Assembly (NCBI GenBank): GCA_903840265.1
Contig: CAIMFH010000117.1
Coordinates: 1 to 40,995 of the forward strand
Origin: an uncultured Schlesneria sp.
GTDB taxonomy: Bacteria > Planctomycetota > Planctomycetia > Planctomycetales > Planctomycetaceae
Reading direction: 5' to 3'
DNA: 40,995 nucleotides
A model generated the notes under the pieces. It was not told where the DNA came from and did no database searches. It saw only the letters and a program-made list of their open reading frames with translations. Positions 9,374 to 17,586 of this stretch are shown piece after piece. Each line of letters starts with the position of its first letter. The stretch's first letter is position 1. The position numbers and the translations under genes were made by a program.

Positions 9374-10483
9374 GTGAACCGAACCTCACTCGCAGTGCTG
9401 GCGTTATTGATGATAATAGTCATGGGGAGCGCCAGCGTTGTGGCGGTGGAGAAACTCGATGCTGATCCAAGACTTCAATTGTCGAGGCCAGATGGCAAGC
9501 CCGCCGATCAAACTACGCCGATCAAGGTCTACATTATGATGGGACAGTCCAACATGCTGGGGTTCGGCAGAGTTGGGCCGAAGGAGACAAAGGGCTCGTT
9601 GGAGTACATGGTCAAGGAAAAGGGCAAGTACCCGCACTTGGTTGATGAGGCGGACAACTGGACCACTCGGCAGGATGTGCGGTACGTCCATGTGATGGAT
9701 CAGCGCGGCACCGATTACATGGACATGGAGAAGTTCGGCGATGTCCGCAACGAATGGCTGATTCCGAAAGGGACGTTTGGTCCCGAACTCGGCTTCGGGC
9801 ATGTAATGGGGCACTTTCACGACGAACCGGTGCTGTTGCTCAAAGCGTGTATCGGCAATCGCAGTCTCGGATGGGATCTGCTTCCTCCCGGCAGCGAGCG
9901 ATTCGAATTCGATGGCAAGATCTACGCGGGCTACAAGGACGTGGCTAATTTCTGGGACAAGGGAACCGAACCGAAGCCCGTACCGTGGTATGCCGGGCGA
10001 CAGTACGACGCCGATACGGCGCATGCGAAAGCCGTGCTGAAGAACCTGGAAAAGTACTATCCTGGCTACCAGGGTCAAGGCTATGAAATCGCAGGCTTCG
10101 TGTGGTGGCAGGGACACAAAGACCAAAGTGCCGCCCTGGCCGGACGGTACGAGCAGAACCTCGTGCATCTCATCAAGACTCTGCGCAAGGACTTCGATTC
10201 CCCGAACGCGAAATTCGTGCTGGCAACCGGCTGCGGTAATCCCGGACGTGAGGGCTTTGGTTTGCAGATCGCTGAAGCTCAACTGGCAGTCGACGGCGAC
10301 ACAGGCAAATACCCGGAGTTCAAAGGCAACGTGAAATCCGTCGATACGCGCGACCTCTGGCGTGAGGCAGATTTGTCGCCGGTGAACCAGGGCCACCACT
10401 ACAACCACAACGCTGAGACCTACTACGAAACTGGCGAGCGACTCGGATTCGCAATGGCGACGATGTTGAAGAAAGCAAAGTAG
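9374..10483 (+). CDS. SASA-type (SGNH) carbohydrate esterase, secreted
   Basis: The preferred start is GTG 9374, seven or so bases after a GGAGA motif. It gives a 369-residue protein with a clean signal peptide (VNRTSLAVLALLMIIVMGSASVVA). An in-frame ATG at 9329 would add a charged, non-signal extension. The catalytic domain has YIMMGQSNMLGFG with nucleophile S59. It continues with a GPELGFGHVMG block, ACIGNRSLGWDLLPPGS, FVWWQGHKDQ in place of WHQGEND, and the C-terminal GHHYNHNAETYYETGERLG with the likely catalytic His. The WWQGHKDQ variant and the NHNAETYY ending match the partial gene at the left edge, so these form one subfamily. The protein is predicted to de-acetylate sugars outside the cytoplasm. 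Confidence 0.88.
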   Translation: MNRTSLAVLALLMIIVMGSASVVAVEKLDADPRLQLSRPDGKPADQTTPIKVYIMMGQSNMLGFGRVGPKETKGSLEYMVKEKGKYPHLVDEADNWTTRQDVRYVHVMDQRGTDYMDMEKFGDVRNEWLIPKGTFGPELGFGHVMGHFHDEPVLLLKACIGNRSLGWDLLPPGSERFEFDGKIYAGYKDVANFWDKGTEPKPVPWYAGRQYDADTAHAKAVLKNLEKYYPGYQGQGYEIAGFVWWQGHKDQSAALAGRYEQNLVHLIKTLRKDFDSPNAKFVLATGCGNPGREGFGLQIAEAQLAVDGDTGKYPEFKGNVKSVDTRDLWREADLSPVNQGHHYNHNAETYYETGERLGFAMATMLKKAK

Positions 10484-10499
10484 GAACGAACCATGTTCC

Positions 10500-10685
10500 C
10501 AGTACCGAAAGTACGACATGATCGCGACCGGACTCGAATTCTACGACATCACCGCCGATCCCGCCGAGTCGAGGAACGTTGCCGCGCAGCATCCCGATGT
10601 CGTCCAGAAGCTCTCTGTGCACGTGGAAGCCTGGGTGACCGTGCTGACGAAGAAATTCTTGAGACCAAAAACAGCGTGGATTGAG
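10500..10685 (+). pseudogene. C-terminal remnant of a sulfatase
   Basis: Directly after the SASA stop the frame reads YRKYDMIATGLEFYDI, then TADPAESRNVAAQHPDVV. This is the standard C-terminal signature of planctomycete arylsulfatases (compare FYDLxxDPxETxNLA). No sulfatase catalytic part precedes it. The remnant runs in frame, with no stop, into the next sulfatase gene, so a naive ORF from ATG 10518 would fuse old tail and new head. A signal peptide at 10686 shows where the next gene really begins. About 60 codons survive. It is interpreted as the residue of a deleted sulfatase gene. Confidence 0.75.
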
Positions 10686-12231
10686 ATGGTCCTGATACGC
10701 ACTTTTGTCGTTCTCGTCTCGCAACTGCTTTTCGCGGCGATGCTCTCCGCCGCAGACGCAGCGAAGCCCAACATCCTGCTCATCCTCGCGGATGACCTCG
10801 GTTACGGGGATGTGCGTTGCTACAACGACCAGTCGAAGGTTCCGACGCCGCACATTGATCAGTTGGCGCGCGAGGGTATGCGATTCACCGACGCGCACAG
10901 TCCATGCACGGTTTGCACGCCGACTCGCTATAGCTTGATGACAGGACAGATGGCGTTTCGCGTGCCGAATGGCGGGACGGTCTTTACGGGAGTTGGCGGG
11001 CCTTCATTGATCGCGCCAGGTCGACTCACGTTGCCGAGCCTTCTTCGCGATCACGGCTATGCAACTGCATGCGTCGGCAAGTGGCATATCGGGATGACGT
11101 TCTTCGATAAGGACGGGCAGCCGGTGCGCGGCGATGGCGTCGAGGCGGTCGATCGCGTCGATTTCTCGCGGCGCATCGACGGCGGGCCGGTCGATCATGG
11201 CTTCGAGCGATTCTTCGGTACGGCGTGTTGTCCTACAACGGATTGGCTCTATGCTTTCATTGAGAATGATCGAGTTCCGGTGCCGCCCACAGGACTGCTC
11301 GACAAATCGCGGTTGCCGAAGCATTCCTATGCGAACGATTGCCGCCGGGCTAATCGCTCCGGATTTTCTGATGGAGGAAGTGGACCTGGTGTTTCTGAAG
11401 AAAAGTCGCGAGTTCCTGGAACAACACGTTCGTCAGTCGCCGAGCAAGCCATTCTTTCTTTTTCACTCCGCGCAGGCCGTGCATTTGCCATCGTTCGCTG
11501 CTCCCCGGTTTCAAGGAAAAACGAAGGCCGGTCCGCATGGTGACTTCATTCATCAGCTCGACTACTTGGTTGGCGAACTCACTGCGACCCTGGAAAAACT
11601 CGGCATCGCCGACAACACGATTGTCATCTTCACCAGTGATAACGGCCCGGAAACCACCAGCGTCATCCATATGCGTGCGGACTATGGTCACGACGGCGCT
11701 CGACCTTGGCGCGGAGTCAAACGCGACAGTTGGGAAGGTGGCCATCGCGTGCCGTTCCTCGTTCGCTGGCCGGGCAAAGTGAACGCGGAAACACCTTGCG
11801 CGCAACTCACCAGTCTTACCGACGTAGTGGCGACGGTCGCTTCCATCATCGGCGTGACGCTTCCTGACAACGCCGCCGAGGACAGCTTCAACATGTTGCC
11901 CGCATGGCTCAGCAAGGACACATCCCCGATCCGCCCATACCTCCTACAGCAAGGTTTCGGCGGAAAACGAACGCTTTCGATCCGTCGCGGCGATTGGAAA
12001 TACCTCGACCACACCGGCTCCGGCGGCAACCTCTACGAGAACGACCCTGGCCTCAAGCTGTTCATCGTCCCTGAGTCAGCCCCTGACTCGCCCGGCCAAC
12101 TCTACAACTTGGAGACGGACCCCGGTGAAACGCAGAACCTGTATGCTGCTCGACCGGAAATTGTGACCGAACTGAAAGCACTTCTCGAACAATCCAAAGC
12201 CACCAGCCGCAGCCGACCCGGCCAACACTGA
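10686..12231 (+). pseudogene. Sulfatase (formylglycine type) interrupted by one frameshift
   Basis: ATG 10686 starts a signal peptide (MVLIRTFVVLVSQLLFAAMLSAADA). NILLILADDLGYGD follows with the metal-binding Asp pair, then CTPTR at C77-R81. This is the C-x-P-x-R sulfatase signature in which C77 becomes formylglycine. The frame stays good to LPKHSYANDC near 11340. The homologous continuation (GLIAPDFLMEEVDLVFLKKSREFLE ... IFTSDNGPE ... GGHRVPFLVRWPGK ... ETDPGETQNLY) is in the +1 frame to the TGA at 12231. Total span is 515 codons plus one base, consistent with a single inserted base near 11341-11350. With the shift repaired it would be a normal secreted sulfatase of about 514 residues. Either a genuine recent frameshift or a sequencing error would explain it. 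Confidence 0.85.
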
Positions 12232-12246
12232 AACGGGAACATAACT

Positions 12247-12472
12247 ATGAAGATCTCACCCATCTTTGCTCACCGAGTTGATCTGCCATTGATCGAAGGT
12301 TACTGGGAGGCGGTGCGGTTGTATTGTGCCATCTCGCGATGAGATGGCGGAGAATGTACAAGTCTACTGCGAGCAGGGCTACACGTGGTTCCAACTGAAA
12401 GCGGGCGGTCATCCGGATAAGGCCTTGCCGCTCACAGATGCCTCGTTAGCCATCAACGGACTCCAACAGTGA
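12247..12472 (+). pseudogene. Remnant of a mandelate racemase / muconate lactonizing enzyme family gene
   Basis: ATG 12247 begins MKISPIFAHRVDLPLIEG, the typical start of enolase-superfamily MR/MLE enzymes. It jumps directly to EAVRLYCAIS, which in intact homologues lies about 120 residues later. A one-base shift follows, after which another frame gives DEMAENVQVYCEQGY, then TWFQLKAGGHPD. The latter contains the conserved Q-L-K segment whose Lys belongs to the active site in many members. The gene therefore suffered a large internal deletion and a frameshift, and it lacks the barrel metal ligands. The stop at 12470-12472 touches the next gene's region. Intact family members isomerise or dehydrate sugar acids, which fits the carbohydrate theme here. 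Confidence 0.65.
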
Positions 12473-12483
12473 TAGAAACCATC

Positions 12484-14868
12484 ATGCGACGAGCGTTCAC
12501 GTTCATGACTTTCGGGCTCGTGATAGCCAGCTCGTTTGTCACTGCTGGCGATCCGGCGCTGCCCGGCAACCATCCGCTCGCTCAGGCTCAGGCAGGGGAT
12601 GTGCTGTTCTCCGAACTGCGCTGTGCGGCGTGTCATAGTGGCCTCCAGCGAGGTTCGCTTCCGGAAAGAACGGCTCCCGATTTGGCCGACGCGGGTGCAC
12701 GCATTTCACCCGAATACCTTCGACGATTCCTTGCATCTCCGTCGGTGGCTCATCCCGGGACAACGATGCCGGACGTGTTGGTGTCGCAACCGGAAGCGGA
12801 ACGAGACCGGATTGCTGAAGCGCTGACTCACTTTCTGGTCACGCAGTCGAAGGCCGTCTTTCAGACTGAAGTACGCCAGCAGATTGATCTACAGCTGGGC
12901 AAAGCGCTGTATCACTCGGTCGGCTGTGTTGCTTGTCATGGCCCGAAGGAAGCGATCACGGACTCACCGCAAGTCAAAAAGCGAAACGACGAGGATGACG
13001 ACGACGAGGACAAGAAACTCAACGAAAAACGGACCGTCAAGCCGACCGCCGTCCCACTTGGCCATGTCGCGGCCAAGTACAGTGAGAAGTCCCTGAGCGA
13101 GTTCCTGTTTCAGCCGCTGCGGGTCAGAACCTCCGGGCGAATGCCCGACATGAAACTGACTCCCGCTGAGTCACTCGCCATTGCCGGCTATCTGGTTGGT
13201 GAGCAGTCGCAAAATGCGAAGGTTGTCGTCCCACAACCGTCACTGGTGGCGCTGGGCAAGAAATACTTTCAGGAGCTCAACTGCACTGCGTGTCACTCAC
13301 TCCCCGGCATTGCAGCGGCTCCACCTATTGGTTCATTGAGAAACGCGGATCTGTCTCGCGGCTGTTTATCCAAGACGAGTGTTCGGAGTCCTCGGTTCCA
13401 CCTCGACGATTCTCAGGTCCAGGCGCTGATCGCTTCGCTTCGGGAAGAACCGGTTGCCGAATCGGACAAAAGCGTGGCGGCGAAAACGCTGACCGCGTTT
13501 CGCTGTATCGCCTGTCATATTCGGGATGACTTTGGCGGAGTTCATGACGCACACAACCCGTTCTTTGCCGGCAGCGAGCAGAAACTGGGGGACGACGGTC
13601 GCATCCCGCCGCCGCTCACGCAAGTCGGGGCCAAACTGCAACCGGCATGGATGAAGAAGGTGCTCTTCGACGGCGAAAGCGTCCGCCATTACATGGCGAC
13701 TCGAATGCCGCAATATGGCACGGCCAATCTCCAGCAGTTGCCGGCCGTCTTCAGTCGCCTCGACGTCTTGAAAAGCATAGAGATGAAGATTCCGAGTCCG
13801 GAGAGCCGCTCGGAAAGTGAGCGTGAACGAGAAAAGATGCTTCGCGCGGCGGGCCGCGAATTGCTCGGCGACAAAGGCCTGAACTGCATCGCCTGCCATA
13901 ACTTTAATGGGAAAGTTGCGTCGGTCAATCAAGGGATCGAGCTGCTGACGAGTTATCAGCGACTTCAACCGGGGTGGTTCAACAGCTATCTCCGTAACCC
14001 AGGAGCCTTTCGTCCACGAACCGTCATGCCCACGGCTTGGCCGAATGGTGTTGCCACACACAAAACAATTCTGGATGGCAACACTGACAGGCAGATTGAA
14101 GCCATCTGGTACTACCTCTCGCTCGGCACATCCGCCGCCGATCCGTCCGGCATCCGGGGGGTGAGCACGAAGCTGACCGTCGACGATCAGGCCAGAACAT
14201 ATCGCGGACGCAGTCGAGTGGCAGGATTTCGAGGTATCGCAGTTGGCCTGCCCGAGAAGCTGAGCTACGCCTTCAACGCCGAGACCGGAACACTGTCAGC
14301 CATCTGGCAGGGTGATTTCATCGGCGTCAACTGGAGTGGTCAGGGTTCCGGGGATTTCAATCCGAGTAGCGAGCCAATCGCTCTCGCGCAGGATGTCTCG
14401 TTCGTGCAGCTCGCGGATGAAAATGCTCCGTGGCCGCTGCTGCCGGTGATGACCAAAGAGGCTCGGACCAATCCCAATCCGTTCTACCCGAAGAATGTCG
14501 GGTATCAATTCCGCGGTTACTTCCTCGGCAGATCGTCCATTCCCACGTTCATGTACCGAAGCGGCACGATTGAGATCGAGGATCGGTCGGTGGCGACAGG
14601 ACACGAGGGACAACGGCGGCTGACACGAGTCCTGCAGTTTGAATCGCCCATGCCACAAACCGTCTGGTTTCGAGCACTCACGGGAGACATCATCCATGAG
14701 TCCGAAAGTACGTTTCGAAGTGGCCAGCTGCGGCTGACGATTCCCAAGGTCGAAACAAAACTGCGACCGCTGCCCGATGAGCCCAAACGGTCCGAGTTGC
14801 TGTTGCGGCTGCAAATTCCTCAAGGCAAATCATCTTTGGAGCTCATCTATGAACCAATCTGGAAGTAG
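12484..14868 (+). CDS. Secreted penta-heme c-type cytochrome
   Basis: This is a 794-residue protein. I chose ATG 12484 over an upstream GTG at 12469 because it gives a signal peptide (MRRAFTFMTFGLVIASSFVTAGD). Five CxxCH heme-attachment motifs are visible in order: CAACH, CVACH, CTACH, CIACH and CIACH. They are spread across the first 500 residues as repeated mono-heme modules (LFSELRCAACHSG, YHSVGCVACHGP, FQELNCTACHSL and so on). A strongly acidic linker (DEDDDDEDKK) follows the second heme. The last 300 residues lack hemes and look like beta-rich sequence. The 3' end overlaps the following beta-propeller gene by 20 bases, which implies co-expression. It is a probable electron acceptor or conduit for a sugar dehydrogenase; that is inference from context. 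Confidence 0.88.
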   Translation: MRRAFTFMTFGLVIASSFVTAGDPALPGNHPLAQAQAGDVLFSELRCAACHSGLQRGSLPERTAPDLADAGARISPEYLRRFLASPSVAHPGTTMPDVLVSQPEAERDRIAEALTHFLVTQSKAVFQTEVRQQIDLQLGKALYHSVGCVACHGPKEAITDSPQVKKRNDEDDDDEDKKLNEKRTVKPTAVPLGHVAAKYSEKSLSEFLFQPLRVRTSGRMPDMKLTPAESLAIAGYLVGEQSQNAKVVVPQPSLVALGKKYFQELNCTACHSLPGIAAAPPIGSLRNADLSRGCLSKTSVRSPRFHLDDSQVQALIASLREEPVAESDKSVAAKTLTAFRCIACHIRDDFGGVHDAHNPFFAGSEQKLGDDGRIPPPLTQVGAKLQPAWMKKVLFDGESVRHYMATRMPQYGTANLQQLPAVFSRLDVLKSIEMKIPSPESRSESEREREKMLRAAGRELLGDKGLNCIACHNFNGKVASVNQGIELLTSYQRLQPGWFNSYLRNPGAFRPRTVMPTAWPNGVATHKTILDGNTDRQIEAIWYYLSLGTSAADPSGIRGVSTKLTVDDQARTYRGRSRVAGFRGIAVGLPEKLSYAFNAETGTLSAIWQGDFIGVNWSGQGSGDFNPSSEPIALAQDVSFVQLADENAPWPLLPVMTKEARTNPNPFYPKNVGYQFRGYFLGRSSIPTFMYRSGTIEIEDRSVATGHEGQRRLTRVLQFESPMPQTVWFRALTGDIIHESESTFRSGQLRLTIPKVETKLRPLPDEPKRSELLLRLQIPQGKSSLELIYEPIWK

Positions 14869-16354
14869 GCACTCGCGACTCCTTTGCCTTCTGATTTTGA
14901 TCGCAATGTCTTCAGTTGATCCTCTGCACGCAGAGGAGGTTGGCGACCGATGGGGAACGGAGGAACGCGAACGCGAGTATTATCCGATCGTCAATATTCC
15001 ACTGCCCAAGAACACCGTCATCGAGGCCGGGGCCTTCGCCGTGTTGCCGGATCGCCGTGTCGCCGTGGGAACGCGGCATGGCGAGATTTATTTGATGGAC
15101 GGTATCGACACGCCGAAGCCGAACCCTTCGTTTCACCGGTTCGCTACGGGACTCGACGAGATCTTCGGGCTGGCTTGGAAAGACAACGCGTTCCGCGTTA
15201 CTCAGAGCTGCGAATTGACTCGCGTCAGCGATTCAAATGGCGATGGCGTAGCCGATCGTTTTGAGACGATCTCTGATGCCTGGGGCTATGCGAACTACCA
15301 CGAATACGCGTTCGGCTCAAAGCCCGATGCGGAGGGAAATCAGTTTGTGGCACTCGGCCTGTCGGAGTCTTACTACTCACATGCGTTGAACCGTGGCTTC
15401 ATCATGAAGGTCACGCCCGATGGGAAGACAACCGCATTCGCCAGCGGCCTGCGCAGCCCCGGCGGGATTGGGTTCGATGAACACGGCGCGCTGTTCTATG
15501 TGGAAAGTCAGGGGCCGTGGAATTGTTCGTGCAGTTTGAAGGCCGTGTCGCCGAACAGCTTTCACGGTCACCCGGCAAGTTTCAACTGGTACCCGTTTTC
15601 CCCCGAACTGGGGCCAGTGCCTGAGATGCCGAAGTCGGGAAGTCGCATCGCCACCGAGAAAACTCACGTCAAGCAATTGGTCCCCTATGCTGTCATCTTT
15701 CCGTACATTCGCATGGGACGATCCATCACGGCATTCAGTGTGAACCAGACGCAGGGCAAGTTTGGTCCGTTTGAGAATCAGATGTTCCTGGGCGATTACA
15801 CGCAGTCGATCTTGATGCGTGCCACGACAGAAAAGATCAACGGTGTCTGGCAGGGAGCGTGCTATCCATTTCGTGAGGGCCTTTCGACGGGCATTCTCAA
15901 TGTGGAATTCACTCCTGGTGGCAAGCTGCTGTGTGGCGGTACCAATCGCGGCTGGCCGGTTCGTGGCATCAAACCATTCGCTCTCGAACGACTCGAATGG
16001 AACGGCAAGATGCCCTTCGAGATCGACCGCATCACAATTGAGACGGATGGATTCAAAGTCACGTTCACCAAACCCGTGGATAAAGTCACCGGCCGATTAA
16101 CGGACTCCTATACGATCACAGCGTTTACTCACCCCTACCACGCCGGCTACGGCGGGCCGGAAATCGAACAGCACAAGCCCGGTGTGAAAGCGGTCTCTCT
16201 GGCCGAAGACGGACTTACGGCCAGGATCACCCTGGAAAAGCTCGAGCAGGGATTCGTGTATGAGTTTGATCTGGCACGCCTGCGTTCACGCGACAAGGAA
16301 GAACTTCTGCATCGCAATGCGTTCTACACAGTCAATGAGATTCCCTCCCGATAA
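14849..16354 (+). CDS. Secreted beta-propeller protein, sugar dehydrogenase-like (no heme)
   Basis: This is a 501-residue protein. ATG 14849 lies within the last 20 bases of the cytochrome gene and starts a signal peptide (RLLCLLILIAMSSVDPLHA). Repeated blade-like segments follow: VAVGTRHGEIYLMDG, IFGLAWKDNAFRV, ELTRVSDSNGDGVADRFE (with a calcium-like D-x-N-x-D loop), ITPDG-like KVTPDGKTTAFASGLRSPGGIGFDEHGALFYVESQG, and later GACYPFREGLSTGILNVEFTPGGKLLCGGTNRGW. This pattern matches the propeller of planctomycete PVC-type membrane-bound/PQQ-like glucose or sorbosone dehydrogenases. Those proteins often carry a fused cytochrome c domain; here no CxxCH is present and the overlapping upstream gene supplies hemes instead. 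It is predicted to act in the periplasm. Cofactor and substrate are unproven. Confidence 0.82.
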   Translation: MNQSGSRHSRLLCLLILIAMSSVDPLHAEEVGDRWGTEEREREYYPIVNIPLPKNTVIEAGAFAVLPDRRVAVGTRHGEIYLMDGIDTPKPNPSFHRFATGLDEIFGLAWKDNAFRVTQSCELTRVSDSNGDGVADRFETISDAWGYANYHEYAFGSKPDAEGNQFVALGLSESYYSHALNRGFIMKVTPDGKTTAFASGLRSPGGIGFDEHGALFYVESQGPWNCSCSLKAVSPNSFHGHPASFNWYPFSPELGPVPEMPKSGSRIATEKTHVKQLVPYAVIFPYIRMGRSITAFSVNQTQGKFGPFENQMFLGDYTQSILMRATTEKINGVWQGACYPFREGLSTGILNVEFTPGGKLLCGGTNRGWPVRGIKPFALERLEWNGKMPFEIDRITIETDGFKVTFTKPVDKVTGRLTDSYTITAFTHPYHAGYGGPEIEQHKPGVKAVSLAEDGLTARITLEKLEQGFVYEFDLARLRSRDKEELLHRNAFYTVNEIPSR

Positions 16355-16435
16355 CTTACGAATTGCCGAGTGCCAGGCTCGCCAGAGTGTGGGTCGTTCG
16401 ATAAAGCCCGCGATTTGCCGAGCGTGGCAACGAAT

Positions 16436-17512
16436 ATGAAACCGGAAATGTCGCCGATGAAACCAAATGCCATTCCCTTCTTCCTTCTCGCCTTCGTCCT
16501 GGGTACGTGGATCATTCATCATGAGAATCTCAACCGGCTGATTGCCGCTGAACATCCGGTCCCTGAGAGTCCGCGGTGGCTGACGTACTCTGGCGACAAG
16601 GGGCCTGGAGCCGGCAAACACATTGTCCTGATCGCGGCGGAGCAGGAATACCGCAGCGAGTATTCGATGCCGATGCTGGCGAGACTGCTGTCCAAGCATC
16701 ATGGGTTTCACTGCACCGTCCTGTTCAGTCTGAATCAGGACAACGACGTCGATCCAACGCAGAAGATTCGCTGGGAGGACAAGACGGTCACTCACAACAT
16801 TCCAGGCCTTGAGCATTTGGAGAAGTGCGATTTGCTCATCTTGTTCAGCCGACTGATTTCCTTGCCTCCTGAACAATTGAAGCATTTCTACGACTACCTC
16901 GATTCCGGGAAGCCGATCATCGGCATTCGCACGGCCAACCACGGATTCATTGGCTTCGACTACACGAAAGATGGCAAGAAGATCGACTTCGGTGAAGGTG
17001 TACTGGGTGGTTCATTCCGCAATCACCATGGTCGCTGGCAACAGGATTCGACTCGCGGCATCATCGTGGAGCGGAATAAAACTCATCCCGTTCTGAAAGG
17101 GGTCAAGGACATCTGGGGCACGTCAGATGTCTATCGCACCTACAAGGAAGGTGGTAGCCTCCCCGAAGGTTGCCTGCCGCTAGTCGATGGTCAGCCGCTG
17201 ATGGGCCGCAAACATGATGACGCGGTGAACTCCGAGCTGATTCCGTTGCCGGTCGCCTGGGTGAAAACATGGAACGGCAACACCGGCCATACCGCGCGGG
17301 TCTTCCATGTCACCATGGGCAGTGCCCAGGATTTTCAAAGCGAAGGGCTTCGCCGCCTGACCGTAAATGCCGCCTATTGGTGCCTGCACATGGAAGTCGA
17401 CATCAACAACCAATCTTGCATGGACATTGTCGGCGACTATAACCCGCCCGACAGCGGCTTTGCCTACAAGCAGCTTAACATCGTGCCCAGAAAACCCAGC
17501 TTCTACAAATAG
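16436..17512 (+). CDS. ThuA-like domain protein (class I glutamine amidotransferase fold)
   Basis: This protein of about 358 residues starts at ATG 16436; ATG 16457 is a possible alternative, and both lead into a hydrophobic N-terminus (AIPFFLLAFVLGTWIIH). The core begins KHIVLIAAEQEYRSEYSMPMLARLL. It continues with CDLLILFSRLISLPPEQLKHFYDYLDSGKPIIGIRTANHGF, a late HPVLKGV, and HTARVFHVTMGSAQDFQSEGLRRLTVNAAYWCL. These are ThuA hallmarks, the last being the RVFxxxxGH-like strand followed by the terminal helix. ThuA-like proteins are frequent in planctomycete sugar-oxidation clusters and have been linked to disaccharide or keto-sugar metabolism. It lies 81 bases after the propeller gene and probably belongs to the same unit. 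Biochemical function remains unknown. Confidence 0.85.
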   Translation: MKPEMSPMKPNAIPFFLLAFVLGTWIIHHENLNRLIAAEHPVPESPRWLTYSGDKGPGAGKHIVLIAAEQEYRSEYSMPMLARLLSKHHGFHCTVLFSLNQDNDVDPTQKIRWEDKTVTHNIPGLEHLEKCDLLILFSRLISLPPEQLKHFYDYLDSGKPIIGIRTANHGFIGFDYTKDGKKIDFGEGVLGGSFRNHHGRWQQDSTRGIIVERNKTHPVLKGVKDIWGTSDVYRTYKEGGSLPEGCLPLVDGQPLMGRKHDDAVNSELIPLPVAWVKTWNGNTGHTARVFHVTMGSAQDFQSEGLRRLTVNAAYWCLHMEVDINNQSCMDIVGDYNPPDSGFAYKQLNIVPRKPSFYK

Positions 17513-17586
17513 CGTTACGCGTCGCGCATCACAGCGTCGACCGTCTTCATGACCACGCTCCCCATCCAACCCAAGAAGTGATCAGC

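Noticed and set aside
9404-10519. Minus-strand ORF (371 codons) opposite the SASA esterase
   Set aside because: Shadow of a gene with a clear SGNH catalytic set on the plus strand.
10518-11543. Reading 10518-11543 as one 341-residue protein
   Set aside because: It joins the tail of one sulfatase, a second gene's signal peptide and head, and an out-of-frame tail after a frameshift. Motifs show three separate pieces.
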